Origin: a virus
Virus record (IMG/VR): IMGVR_UViG_3300037104_000796
Span: 62,001-126,000 of that record
Strand: one strand, 5' to 3'
DNA: 64,000 nucleotides
Positions within the stretch are counted from its first letter, which is position 1. Each line of letters starts with the position of its first letter. The position numbers and the translations under genes were made by a program. Positions 1 to 7,823 of the stretch are shown piece by piece. Below the pieces are notes generated by a model, which saw only the letters and a program-made list of their open reading frames with translations, was not told where the DNA came from and ran no database searches.

Positions 1-45
1 AAGCTTGTCTAAATAGTCGTTGATGTTAAAATTACCTGCTTTCAT
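1..45 (-). CDS. 5' end of a gene running off the window
   Basis: An ATG at 45-43 on the minus strand opens a frame of 15 codons that reaches the window edge without a stop (MKAGNFNINDYLDKL). An AT-rich TATATAAAATAAA motif of the kind seen before many genes here lies just upstream. The first residues (MKA) resemble the starts of the tagged proteins, but too little is visible to tell whether a tag follows. Function unknown. Confidence 0.6.
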   Translation of the reverse strand, partial: MKAGNFNINDYLDKL

Positions 46-104
46 AAGTATACTTTATTTTATATATCTTATATATTTTATATTAAAATGATTTTCGATT
101 CTTT

Positions 105-779
105 TTATTCGTCAAATGTTATGAATTCAAAATATTTATTCATGTTTTTTCGATCCGTTCTAAAAAAGTTAGTTTGATTAGCTTTCATGTTAGTTTCTGT
201 ATGAAGACGTTTTATCGTATATAAAACAACTTTTACATCTTTTAATTTATCTGAAGTTTTAACATAATATACTGTTGCAAGGTTTTCATCGTATTCCGCT
301 TTTAATACTATGATGTATTGTTTTTTATCAATTGCCTGATAATCATGTGAAGCGCCAAATCCCATATTTGGTATAAAAATTTTTATAAGCTTATTGCCTC
401 CATTCGTATCCATGACTTCAAATTCATGTTTAGCACGAAGTATACTTCCTAATCGTAAATTATCAATGTTTCCTGTGCCAATACCCATATCTGTTATAGG
501 ATCGCTTTCATCATTAAATTTTTCATGTAAATTTTCTTTAACTAATTTTGCTGTTTCTAAAGTATCATAAATTCTGTATTGACGATCTTTTTTACGCATT
601 TCTATAAACTCTTTAATTTTGGCCTTTGTTCCTACAAATGTTCTATCAAATTCTTGATTATCCCAATTTCTAGTCCAAGCATAATCTATAGAATATATTT
701 TTTTATCTATTCCTATTTTCATATCTTTAATAGGATCGCTTGCATCACTGAATTTTTCAAATACGAATTGAGCTCTCAT
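105..779 (-). CDS. Tagged protein with two tag copies (two modules)
   Basis: A 224-residue protein with two copies of the window's recurring tag. The first is at the N-terminus (V-F-E then KF...SDPIKDMKIG). The second, near residues 83-104, is L-H-E-KF...SDPITDMGIG. Each is followed by a small domain. The second domain begins LRLGSILRAK and resembles domains after tags in the polyprotein (module 4) and in the protein at 38245-38901. Both tags have the L/V-x-E shape that T4-type prohead proteases cut after, so this could be a two-module precursor. The stop overlaps by one base region the upstream gene's end, so the two are probably co-translated. Function of the modules is unknown. Confidence 0.85.
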   Translation of the reverse strand: MRAQFVFEKFSDASDPIKDMKIGIDKKIYSIDYAWTRNWDNQEFDRTFVGTKAKIKEFIEMRKKDRQYRIYDTLETAKLVKENLHEKFNDESDPITDMGIGTGNIDNLRLGSILRAKHEFEVMDTNGGNKLIKIFIPNMGFGASHDYQAIDKKQYIIVLKAEYDENLATVYYVKTSDKLKDVKVVLYTIKRLHTETNMKANQTNFFRTDRKNMNKYFEFITFDE

Positions 780-1231
780 TATGTTTTAAAGAATTTTTCA
801 TTAGGTTTTGGAAGTCTTGTTAATACCCATTTTTTATTATTTGGATTTTTATGACAATATGTGAGAAGTATTCCTTGAGGATATCTTTCTCCATGATTAC
901 CATTATTACTACCTATAAGACGAGTATTCCAATGACCACGTGTTCTTCTTGCTGATGTGTCATACATCAATTTAGTTTTAGGATTGTAATTTCTAACGGG
1001 TTCTTTTTTCCAAAATTTTTCAGGATTATGTCCTTCACATTCAGTCCAAATGAAAAACTGTATTTCTGTAAGTGACGCACCTTCTTCGCCTTTTTCTTCA
1101 ATGAATTTTAGAATTTTCCAAGCTGCTCTATTCAATTGACTTTCAGGATACCCGATGTTCATATCTTTTATTGGATCTGTTACATCTGCAAACTTTTCAT
1201 TAAGGCATTCGTTGACATATTTTGCTTTCAT
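779..1231 (-). CDS. Tagged small protein
   Basis: About 150 residues. I place the start at the ATG at 1231, giving MKAKYVNE, which aligns with other tagged proteins; a TTG two codons upstream is also possible. The tag is C-L-N-E-KF...TDPIKDMNIG. The remainder has a mixed alpha/beta look, with ILKFIEEKGEEGASLTEIQ suggesting a helix-turn-helix-like start. The C-terminal part is rich in Arg, Asn and Gly. It directly precedes the two-module tagged protein and overlaps its start. No family recognised. Confidence 0.8.
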   Translation of the reverse strand: MKAKYVNECLNEKFADVTDPIKDMNIGYPESQLNRAAWKILKFIEEKGEEGASLTEIQFFIWTECEGHNPEKFWKKEPVRNYNPKTKLMYDTSARRTRGHWNTRLIGSNNGNHGERYPQGILLTYCHKNPNNKKWVLTRLPKPNEKFFKT

Positions 1232-1248
1232 TCGCAATCATAGTTTTT

Positions 1249-1713
1249 CTATATATTCAGGCAATTGTTAGGCCGTTTCCCTTTCATTCTTTCACTTTTC
1301 TTTTTATTTTGTTGCGTTGTATGTTTTCTTCCTACATTTTTTCCAATCATTGATTTACTTCGTTTTTTTCTTGTTTCTTCAGATATAGGTGTATTTGAAA
1401 GTAATTCTCGAGCATATACGTAATCTCTTGAAGAAATTTTATCTCTTCCATGTTTATCAAATGTCATTCTATGAAATGCCAAAGTAATTTTTCTATTTCC
1501 TTTATAAATATAAGTCAATAATTTATGACATACATAGTGTTCTCGAGCAGTTAATAAAATTCGATTAAATCGGTCATTACTTCCGCCTAAGCATTTCGCA
1601 ACAATATGATGATCTTCATAATAAACATACTTTGGATCGTTTTTCTTAAAACGCATTCTATTTTGAGATTTTGCGTTACTTATTATGTTATTATAGATTT
1701 TTTGATGATTCAT
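1249..1713 (-). CDS. HNH homing endonuclease (free-standing)
   Basis: The start is chosen at MNHQKIY because a paralogue at 5094-5816 begins the same way and because an upstream in-frame ATG lies inside the tmRNA terminator. Visible motifs are ENHH/EDHHI-type His pairs (YYEDHHIVAKCLGG), an asparagine-rich middle (NRILLTAREHYVCHK) and a basic C-terminal NUMOD3-like stretch (SEETRKKRS...KHTTQQNKK). This is the layout of HNH homing endonucleases with a DNA-binding tail, which cut a target allele and spread by gene conversion. It lies just downstream of the tmRNA gene. It is shorter than its paralogue, whose C-terminal segment is missing here. Confidence 0.85.
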   Translation of the reverse strand: MNHQKIYNNIISNAKSQNRMRFKKNDPKYVYYEDHHIVAKCLGGSNDRFNRILLTAREHYVCHKLLTYIYKGNRKITLAFHRMTFDKHGRDKISSRDYVYARELLSNTPISEETRKKRSKSMIGKNVGRKHTTQQNKKKSERMKGKRPNNCLNI

Positions 1714-1734
1714 TTGTGCATGCATTACTTCAAT

Positions 1735-1766
1735 AAAAAAGCTGAGCATGTGCTCAGCTTTTAAAA
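1735..1766 (-). terminator. Rho-independent terminator of the tmRNA locus
   Basis: Read on the minus strand this is a perfect inverted repeat, AAAAGCTGAG-CACATG-CTCAGCTTTT, followed by further T residues. It closes the tmRNA transcript and precedes the HNH gene. Confidence 0.85.
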
Positions 1767-2028
1767 GCCGGACATTGAGGCCGCCGGCAGTTTCCTGTAA
1801 ATGAGTGCTTCTTAAGCAGCCATTTTCATTTCATAAACTGTATTGTCGTTTATTTACGTATCAAGTACTATCTTTACTACTTCCTTATCGCTGTCAAATC
1901 TAAGTCATCCCCTAAAAACCGTACTAACGCGACGGGTTAGCGCAATAAAAGTGATAGTGGAGATGCCGGTTTCCGCCACCGGGTCCAAACGATAGTCTCT
2001 CGCAAATAGCTTTTTGCAAAGCGCGTCC
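1767..2028 (-). ncRNA. ssrA: Circularly permuted (two-piece) tmRNA
   Basis: In transcription order the tRNA-like 3' half comes first and the 5' half second. The acceptor piece (about 2028-1958) holds CGTTTGGAC, a five-pair stem CCGGT/ACCGG, then CATCTCC and discriminator A. A spacer of about 45 nt with a small hairpin follows (1957-1913). The coding piece starts GGGGATG at 1912-1906, then ACTTAGATTTGACAGCG, close to the conserved tmRNA 5' end. GGGGATG pairs with CATCTCC over 7 bp (one G-U), rebuilding the acceptor stem. AGCGATA pairs with TATCGTT as a P2-like helix. A short frame then ends GCT GCT TAA, as tmRNA tags do. tmRNA frees stalled ribosomes and adds a proteolysis tag. Permuted tmRNAs are known in alpha- and some beta-proteobacteria and cyanobacteria, where the spacer is excised to give two chains. 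Confidence 0.85.
1812..1850 (-). other. tmRNA proteolysis-tag reading frame
   Basis: The frame reads N-D-N-T-V-Y-E-M-K-M-A-A-stop. An in-frame TAA two codons before the first Asn limits the tag to at most one further residue (ATA). It aligns with the E. coli tag at NDEN..Y and ends in the Ala-Ala read by ClpXP-type proteases. The exact resume codon cannot be fixed by eye. Confidence 0.7.
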
Positions 2029-2769
2029 TTAATATCTTTTTCCTATTTTAATTATAGGTTCATTTCTTTTAAAAATCAATTCTTCTATTTGTTCAAAATT
2101 GATATAATCATTCTCATCGACTCGAATTAAACGATAATCATTTTTTAAACACCATTCTTCAAGTAATTTGTCTTTTACTTGTTTTAGTTCCAATTGTCCA
2201 TTTATGTCTTTAAAATGCCAAATTCCATCATATTCAAAACAAACTTTTAAAATGTCTGAATACAAATCTCTTGTTAAACTTACATGATTAAATATCAGCC
2301 TTCCTCCTGTTTTCCAATGATATTGAGGATAAGTGATTTTAAAATAATCTACTATATTTCGTTCTGTTTTTGATGAGAATTTTTTATTTTTGCTTTGTTT
2401 TTCAAAATACGAATCATTATCATATTTTCCTTCTTTCCAGGCCTTTGCAACAGATTTGCTTGTTTGCGCTTTACTTTCTTCTGTTCTTTTTCGTAGTTTA
2501 TTAGCGCAAGAAATGCTACAAATTTGCTTTGTTATAGGCTTATTTTCTCGGTGTCTTACAGTAAATTCTTTTCCACAAATTACACAATGAAGTTTTTCTT
2601 TAATGATTTTTCCTCCATTTAAATTTTCTTCTCTTTCGATAAATTTGGCTCGAGAAAGTTCTTTGGATTTCAAATTTTTATATGCGTATCCTAAATGTTT
2701 CCATCTGTGATGATTTGCTTTTGCTTGAAAAGTTTCAAATTCAATTCCACATTCTTCACATTTATACAT
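2029..2769 (-). CDS. Zinc-finger, Vsr-like homing endonuclease
   Basis: 246 residues. The N-terminus is a C2H2-type finger (CEECGIEF...HHRWKH) and a second CxxC pair follows (CVICGKEF, CSISC). A basic linker precedes a C-terminal nuclease-like domain with SSKTERNI, an acidic DILKVCFEYDGIWHF strand pair and YRLIRVDEND. That layout matches the Vsr-like/EDxHD group of free-standing homing endonucleases in T4-like phages. Its stop codon abuts the 5' side of the tmRNA acceptor piece, so transcription from this gene may supply the tmRNA precursor. The family call is from motif pattern, not alignment. Confidence 0.75.
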   Translation of the reverse strand: MYKCEECGIEFETFQAKANHHRWKHLGYAYKNLKSKELSRAKFIEREENLNGGKIIKEKLHCVICGKEFTVRHRENKPITKQICSISCANKLRKRTEESKAQTSKSVAKAWKEGKYDNDSYFEKQSKNKKFSSKTERNIVDYFKITYPQYHWKTGGRLIFNHVSLTRDLYSDILKVCFEYDGIWHFKDINGQLELKQVKDKLLEEWCLKNDYRLIRVDENDYINFEQIEELIFKRNEPIIKIGKRY

Positions 2770-2856
2770 ATCTAAGGTTCGCAGTATATTTTTATTAGTA
2801 CAATATAATACAAATTTGCTTAATTATACTATTTATTCTGTTAAATTTTTGTTAAA

Positions 2857-3138
2857 TTATGCAGTTGGTGTTACAGGTGCAACTACTGTTAAAGCTGCTA
2901 AAGCTTTTTTCTCGGCTCTTCGACGTTTAATCTCAGAAATAAGAAGAATAACTCCCCATGCAATAAGAATAACTCCCACAAATTTACTTACTGTAAAGCA
3001 AATAAATACTGCTAAAGCTAAATAACTAAGTTGTGCACAATATGCATAACGCAAAAATTGTTTTACAGCTTTTACTATTTTATCAAAGATGGGTTTAAGT
3101 TTTGAACCATCCCACCAAATTTTAAGTTTTTTAAACAT
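2857..3138 (-). CDS. Small membrane protein with two hydrophobic segments
   Basis: 93 residues. A basic N-terminus (MFKKLKIWWDG) is followed by two hydrophobic stretches around residues 32-70 (YLALAVFICFTVSKFVGV, then ILIAWGVILLI), a basic loop (KRRRAEKKA) and a short Ala/Val/Pro-rich tail. It is coded just downstream of a 30-residue membrane peptide and the portal. Size and topology would fit a holin-like or membrane-associated phage protein, but nothing more specific is visible. Confidence 0.65.
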   Translation of the reverse strand: MFKKLKIWWDGSKLKPIFDKIVKAVKQFLRYAYCAQLSYLALAVFICFTVSKFVGVILIAWGVILLISEIKRRRAEKKALAALTVVAPVTPTA

Positions 3139-3148
3139 GTGTTTAATT

Positions 3149-3241
3149 TTATTTTTGTTTACGTTCTGGTAATAAAAGTGCTATTGCAATAAGTACAATG
3201 ATCACTAATACTGGCCAAATTCCTTGTATTATTTCTAACAT
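3149..3241 (-). CDS. 30-residue single-pass membrane peptide
   Basis: ATG at 3241 to TAA at 3149. The sequence starts MLEIIQGIWPV, continues with a fully hydrophobic segment (VLVIIVLIAIALLL) and ends PERKQK. It sits in the 120-base space between the portal and the 93-residue membrane protein, on the same strand with tight spacing, so it is probably real. Function unknown. Confidence 0.55.
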   Translation of the reverse strand: MLEIIQGIWPVLVIIVLIAIALLLPERKQK

Positions 3242-3260
3242 ATTTTCTATTTTTTAATTG

Positions 3261-5075
3261 TTACAATCCTAAATCTGTTCCACCTGTGTCTCCACCTGTT
3301 TCACCACCAACTTCTCCACCACCTGCTTCACCACCCGGTTCTTCAGGTGCTCCGCCGCCTAAGTCCATTCCTGCACCGGCTCCAAAGTCCATTCCTCCAC
3401 CGCCTCCGCCAAGGTCTCCGCCGCCAGCTCCTTCATCTCCTGTACCTTTAGTAGCATTTACACGTTTAACAGCATCTGCAATACGGGTAAGTTGTTCTCT
3501 TCTTTCTTTCTTATATCTTTCATTGATCTTGATATCTTCATCAGTAAAGTTCATGTATCTTTCAACCAAGAATTTAGGGTCAAAATACATACCTTCATTT
3601 GTGATATTTCCTTCACCATCAACTTCTGGCTGATGTACACCCATAAGGGTATTGACCATTTCAGCACCTTTGCCATCAATATCTCTTTTCTTAGCTTCTG
3701 TAAATAAGTTTTCTTCAACGAATTCAAGACTGATTGCACCTCTTAAAGATTTATCTTTAATGAATACAGGGTGTTTGAGACAGAACTGAATCCATGTAGG
3801 TTTCATTAAAATTTCTTGCATAATAGAACGAATTCTATTGATGAAATAATTGAAACGAATTTCTTCTCTTGCAATACCTTCGCCACCTGATGACCAATTT
3901 GCTCCACCACCGCCTTCATCTCCAGTTGATTGGAATCTGTCTTTTGGAATTTTAGTTTCGATAATGAATCTCTTCCAGAAATAATCAAGTGCCATAGTTC
4001 CTGATAAGTCATATCCTGCAGGTTGAATAGAATCTATAATTGTTTCTTGACCTTCTTTTGAAGGTATAATGTATTGTTTTGCGAATGAGAAGTTTGGTGT
4101 TCCGTTAATTGTAACTTCACCACTATGATAATCAATTGTGATATCCTCTTTGTACATACCACGTAATTCAGAAAGTCTTGTTCTTGCTTTTACTTCTGAT
4201 TGTGTACCGATTGGAACTACAATTTTCATACGATATTGTGAGTTAACAACGTTCCAAATAATACGTGAATTTTCCATTGTACGTAACATATTGAATGCTC
4301 TTACAAGTCTTTCAACGTATGATAATCTTGATATGAAGTTTCCCCTAGCCCATGATATGTAAATTACGTTTCCATCAACTAATTCTCTTTGTCTTTCAGC
4401 ATCACCTCTAAACTGAATCCATACTCGATATTCATTATCATTTTCATCTTTACGAATTTCTGGTTCAAGAGAGCAAGGATCAAGTTCTTTAAAACCTAAA
4501 ATGTTTTTTGCATCTTCACTGTTTTCACCATCGTAAATAATTTCAAATGCCAAGAATCCATCAATAAGGAATTTTTTAGTGTAATGCCATCCATCATGGC
4601 CTTGATTAAATCCGAATGCATAATAAACTTTCTTATATGCTTCATTAAGGTCATCAACAATTTCTTTAGCTTTTTCAGCTTTAAGAACTGATTTAAGTTT
4701 TTGCGTATTAGGATAAGCAAAAAAGTTATTATCGTCCTGAACAATTGTTTCGTCTGCAATAACTTCGATAACGTGTTCTATTTCTCCATTCATAGCAAAT
4801 CTACGAAGGAAATCTCTTCTTGTAGGATATTCTTTATCAAAGAAAGCAATAAATTCTTTTGCTCCAATGTCCATACCTGATGCCAACTGATGTTGACCAT
4901 AAAGGCTATACATTGAATCTTCTTGTACTTCAGTAATACCAATTGATTTAGATTGCTTAATAATATTTTGATCCCATCGCATTCCGATAATTGACAAATA
5001 ACGAATATTTCGTTGAATGTTATCTATAAAAGAACGAGGTCCTCTGTCTAAATTTCTAAGTCCGAATCCGGCCAT
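3261..5075 (-). CDS. 20: Portal vertex protein (T4 gp20-like)
   Basis: 604 residues, slightly longer than the T4 gp20 range. The order of recognisable segments follows gp20: an N-terminal region ending in GEIEHVIEVIADETIV, a central core (DGNVIYISWARGN, LVRAFNMLRTMENSRIIW), and a later stretch (MALDYFWKRFIIETKIPKDR, then FNYFINRIRSIMQEIL). The portal forms the dodecameric ring at one capsid vertex, where DNA is packaged and the neck attaches. The last 55 residues or so are almost only Gly, Asp, Glu and Leu and end GGTDLGL, an unusual tail resembling the acidic tail of the 738-residue protein at 9455. An AT-rich late-type motif lies at 5090-5100. Confidence 0.93.
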   Translation of the reverse strand: MAGFGLRNLDRGPRSFIDNIQRNIRYLSIIGMRWDQNIIKQSKSIGITEVQEDSMYSLYGQHQLASGMDIGAKEFIAFFDKEYPTRRDFLRRFAMNGEIEHVIEVIADETIVQDDNNFFAYPNTQKLKSVLKAEKAKEIVDDLNEAYKKVYYAFGFNQGHDGWHYTKKFLIDGFLAFEIIYDGENSEDAKNILGFKELDPCSLEPEIRKDENDNEYRVWIQFRGDAERQRELVDGNVIYISWARGNFISRLSYVERLVRAFNMLRTMENSRIIWNVVNSQYRMKIVVPIGTQSEVKARTRLSELRGMYKEDITIDYHSGEVTINGTPNFSFAKQYIIPSKEGQETIIDSIQPAGYDLSGTMALDYFWKRFIIETKIPKDRFQSTGDEGGGGANWSSGGEGIAREEIRFNYFINRIRSIMQEILMKPTWIQFCLKHPVFIKDKSLRGAISLEFVEENLFTEAKKRDIDGKGAEMVNTLMGVHQPEVDGEGNITNEGMYFDPKFLVERYMNFTDEDIKINERYKKERREQLTRIADAVKRVNATKGTGDEGAGGGDLGGGGGGMDFGAGAGMDLGGGAPEEPGGEAGGGEVGGETGGDTGGTDLGL

Positions 5076-5089
5076 TTTTGATAGTTATT

Positions 5090-5100
5090 TATTTTATATA
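5090..5100 (-). promoter_or_regulatory. TATATAAAATA motif before the portal gene
   Basis: Minus-strand TATATAAAATA, 15 bases before the portal ATG. It resembles the T4 late promoter TATAAATA and recurs before many structural and tagged genes in the window. A gp55-type late sigma factor is encoded at 7817-8167. It overlaps the end of the next gene upstream. Confidence 0.5.
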
Positions 5101-5816
5101 TTTAACGTGACATTTAGTTTTGTTTTATTGTCTACATTATAATGTTGTCCTCTTTTTGATTTAATCATATTTTCAATAAACATTTTATATTTTGAAGTTC
5201 CTTCAATTTCTCCATATTTTTCAATAAATCCTTGTAATCTTGATTTATCTTTTCTTTCTTTTAATTTACTTATATACGTATTATATAAAATTAATCCTTC
5301 AGTTTCTCCATATCTTTTTGAAAAATGATATAAATTATTTTTTCCTTCTGTACTGTGTTTGATTTTATCTATCGTTTTTTGTGTTACTATTTTTCCAATA
5401 TGCGAAATACTTAAATTGTGTTTATGATCTTCAGAAAAACTTTGTCCTTTTTTTCCATTACTTATTTTTTTTCGTGTTTCTGTTGACATTTGTAAAGACG
5501 ATAATAATTCTTTTGCGTATGCATAATCTCTAGATGAAACTATATTTCCATATCTTTTATTAAATGACATATAGAAGAATGCTTGAGCTATTTTTCTATT
5601 TTCTTTATAAATGTATGTTAGTAATTTATGACAAACAAAATGTTCTCTAGCAGTTAATAAAACTTTATTATTTTGATCTTCATTTACTCCAATACATTTA
5701 GGTAAAATATGATGATTTTCATAATAAATATAGCCTATTTGATTTTTCTTTATTCTAATTCTATTTTCAAATTTTGCTTTTTGAATTATAGTTTCGTAAA
5801 CTTTTTGATGATTCAT
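5094..5816 (-). CDS. HNH homing endonuclease with NUMOD-type tail
   Basis: 240 residues, starting MNHQKVYE. The catalytic region has YYENHHILPKCIG and LLTAREHFVCHKLLTYIY, and is close to the protein at 1249-1713. Basic repeats follow (STETRKKISNGKKGQ, SEDHKHNLSISHIGK), typical of NUMOD3 DNA-binding modules. The C-terminal third holds two similar YGE(T/I)EG-containing repeats. It lies between the portal and a virion-like gene in the same direction with almost no spacing, as expected for an intergenic homing insertion. Confidence 0.85.
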   Translation of the reverse strand: MNHQKVYETIIQKAKFENRIRIKKNQIGYIYYENHHILPKCIGVNEDQNNKVLLTAREHFVCHKLLTYIYKENRKIAQAFFYMSFNKRYGNIVSSRDYAYAKELLSSLQMSTETRKKISNGKKGQSFSEDHKHNLSISHIGKIVTQKTIDKIKHSTEGKNNLYHFSKRYGETEGLILYNTYISKLKERKDKSRLQGFIEKYGEIEGTSKYKMFIENMIKSKRGQHYNVDNKTKLNVTLNI

Positions 5817-5818
5817 TT

Positions 5819-6523
5819 TTATTTATTAGCGTTTTTATTGTCCCAATATGTTCTGTGAATTTCAGCTATGTTAATTTTCTTAAATGATTGCTGAGCATCA
5901 TAAAAAGGTATGTATTTCCATTCTTCATATTCAATCATTCTAAACTTTGCCAAATTTTGTAAGTGATATGATCGATAAGCATATTCAAAAAATGCTCCTT
6001 GTTGGTCATTAAATTGTTTAAAAAGTTGTGGGTTTTTACCTGTTAAAGAAATTATCATGTAATTTATGTTGACTGCCAATTTGTTATACTCTGTTTTCTC
6101 TTCTATTCTATCAAGAAATAATTTATAGTTATTAAAATATGCTTGTAAAAATTTCAATCTTTCTGAAGATGGCAACATCGTTAGATTCAATCCTTTCATT
6201 AAAGCTGTCATTGGATTAAATGAAGTACAAAAACAGATAGGTGTAAAATCGTGAAACTGAATAGTTTTTCCGGTTTTAAGATTTTGAAGTTCCTGTAAAT
6301 TATTAGGACTTAAATTGATAAATGTGTAAATCATTCCTGGGACAGGTCTTCCAAAAGCTAATCTTTTAACAAGTGATTCTTGATCTGTAGATTCAATATC
6401 AATTAGTTTGTGATCACCCTTTAAATCATATTTCAAATACGTATTAAACAAACGATCATACGCGACATCACGAATGTTATCTATATGTTTTAATTTTTCA
6501 TATGTATCTTTGGGTGAGTCCAT
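5819..6523 (-). CDS. Putative virion-associated protein
   Basis: 234 residues, no signal peptide. The middle has a pattern GMIYTFINLSPNN, then FHDFTPICFCTSFNP, then LMKGLNLTMLPSSERLKF. It reminds me of a conserved small virion-associated protein in T4-like marine phages with the scheme GxxYxF, FxxxP and GLNLxxLP, but I cannot name it. It sits between portal and gp4 genes, which supports a head or neck role. Two homing endonuclease genes flank it. Confidence 0.6.
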   Translation of the reverse strand: MDSPKDTYEKLKHIDNIRDVAYDRLFNTYLKYDLKGDHKLIDIESTDQESLVKRLAFGRPVPGMIYTFINLSPNNLQELQNLKTGKTIQFHDFTPICFCTSFNPMTALMKGLNLTMLPSSERLKFLQAYFNNYKLFLDRIEEKTEYNKLAVNINYMIISLTGKNPQLFKQFNDQQGAFFEYAYRSYHLQNLAKFRMIEYEEWKYIPFYDAQQSFKKINIAEIHRTYWDNKNANK

Positions 6524-7182
6524 TATGCATTATTTTGTTTGCAATTCTCTCCGTGATATTTTTTAAAATTTCCCGGATCAATTTCTCTATGACAGTGAGG
6601 ACATAATTTTTTGATACGTTTAAGTGCCCCTTTTTCATAATTTTTAATTTGTTCTTTTGTACGATGTTTCCCAGATAATGATTTTGAAAGTTTTAACGTA
6701 TATTCTTTCATTTTTTTATCAGCTTTTTCTTTTCCTAATGTGTTAAACCAATGATCATATACAGATATACCATGCATGCCATTTTTATTTCCCTTTCGAG
6801 AATTGCCCATTTTGTCTTTTGTTTCTTTTGATGCTGTTAACCCCGTATGAGCCTTACGTATTTTATTTTTTGATTCTTCTGAATGTTTAAAACAATTTTT
6901 AACACAAAGTCCGCCCGTAGGACTTATATTATAGCCTATAGGCACTAATGTGTTATATTTAACTATGTATTTTTCTTGTGCGTCAAATGCTTCTTTTTTT
7001 GTTTCAAAAAATTCTAGAATTTCCTTTTTAAAATTTTGTCTATCATATTTATTTAAAGCTCTAATAATATTTCCACTACCTAAATATGTATCATTTAAAT
7101 CATCAGTAGAATGATCACCCACATATTGCTTTCCGTTTATTGAATTTGTAGTAATATAAACAAAATTAAATTTTTTCTCCAT
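6523..7182 (-). CDS. GIY-YIG homing endonuclease
   Basis: 219 residues. The N-terminal catalytic module shows FVYITTN-x-I-x-GKQYVGDHS, YLGSGNII and the downstream AQEKYIVKYNTL...GYNISPTGG. Basic NUMOD3-like repeats follow (HSEESKNKIRKAHTG, ASKETKDKMGNSRKG), then a C-terminal zinc finger (CPHCHREI...H...C). The catalytic half is very similar to the plus-strand gene at 23097, so the two probably arose by recent spread within the genome. It overlaps the gene at 5819 by one base. Confidence 0.9.
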   Translation of the reverse strand: MEKKFNFVYITTNSINGKQYVGDHSTDDLNDTYLGSGNIIRALNKYDRQNFKKEILEFFETKKEAFDAQEKYIVKYNTLVPIGYNISPTGGLCVKNCFKHSEESKNKIRKAHTGLTASKETKDKMGNSRKGNKNGMHGISVYDHWFNTLGKEKADKKMKEYTLKLSKSLSGKHRTKEQIKNYEKGALKRIKKLCPHCHREIDPGNFKKYHGENCKQNNA

Positions 7183-7222
7183 TTATATTTTAATTTATAT
7201 ATTCACAATTAATCGGAGAATT

Positions 7223-7810
7223 TTAGACGTTACCAGCCCAGAACCTTCCTATAAGCTTTTGAAGAGTGTCTTCTGTAAATACGTAAAATTTTGAATTGTT
7301 TTTTTCAGCCCAAGCATTCATAGCGGCATATTTGGCTTCATTTATTAAATATTCTTTTGCAAGTATGTTGAATCTTCTTTGTTCTTTTAAAGGAGCATTC
7401 ATATTAGGTGGGATAGGTTTTTTTAATTTGCTTGAAGGTTTTATTTCTATAAACATTTTTTGTATTTCTCCTTCGCCTTTATCTACTTCAATCCAGAAAT
7501 CTGTGTTGTAATATTTGACAGCCCAATTTTTAGGGTTGTTAGGATCCAAATTATTACGTTTGCATTCTTCTAATTTTGATACTCTGTCATAGTAAGGAAT
7601 ACGAATTGGTTCTGATGACCAACGAAGAATAGAAGGAGAAAAATCGCACCAACGACAAAAAGAATGTTCCCAAGACGAACGAAATATTACAAGACTTGAT
7701 TCTCCTATATACTTTTTAGGATTTTGAATTTTATAATATCCCTGGCGCGTCTTTGCATCAGGTGCCATATTTGGTCCGTGCCAACGCTTATATGACTCGT
7801 TAAAGGCCAT
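7223..7810 (-). CDS. 4: Head completion protein (T4 gp4-like)
   Basis: 195 residues. The segment IFRSSWEHSFCRWCDFSPSI followed by W-S-S-E-P-I-R-I-P-Y is the hallmark of the T4 gp4 (gp50/65) head completion family, which has a nuclease-like fold with the later TDFWIEV and IEIKPSSK strands. In T4 it acts on filled heads before tail joining. The protein starts MAFNESYKRWHG, and the ATG sits three bases after an AT-rich motif. Confidence 0.87.
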   Translation of the reverse strand: MAFNESYKRWHGPNMAPDAKTRQGYYKIQNPKKYIGESSLVIFRSSWEHSFCRWCDFSPSILRWSSEPIRIPYYDRVSKLEECKRNNLDPNNPKNWAVKYYNTDFWIEVDKGEGEIQKMFIEIKPSSKLKKPIPPNMNAPLKEQRRFNILAKEYLINEAKYAAMNAWAEKNNSKFYVFTEDTLQKLIGRFWAGNV

Positions 7811-7812
7811 TT

Positions 7813-7823
7813 TATTTTATATA
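7813..7823 (-). promoter_or_regulatory. TATATAAAATA motif before gene 4
   Basis: The motif ends only three bases before the ATG, too close for an ordinary leader. If it is a -10 box the transcript would be leaderless; otherwise it may act as an A-rich translation start signal, as Bacteroidota rarely use Shine-Dalgarno pairing. Confidence 0.4.

Noticed and set aside
1750-2028. Group I intron or plain intergenic space between two homing endonuclease genes
   Set aside because: The acceptor-stem pairing, conserved tmRNA 5' end, CGTTTGGAC segment and tag ending in Ala-Ala-stop fit tmRNA much better; no split host gene is visible.
3286-3633. Proline-rich plus-strand frame opposite the portal tail
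   Set aside because: Antisense of the Gly-rich portal C-terminus; composition alone explains it.
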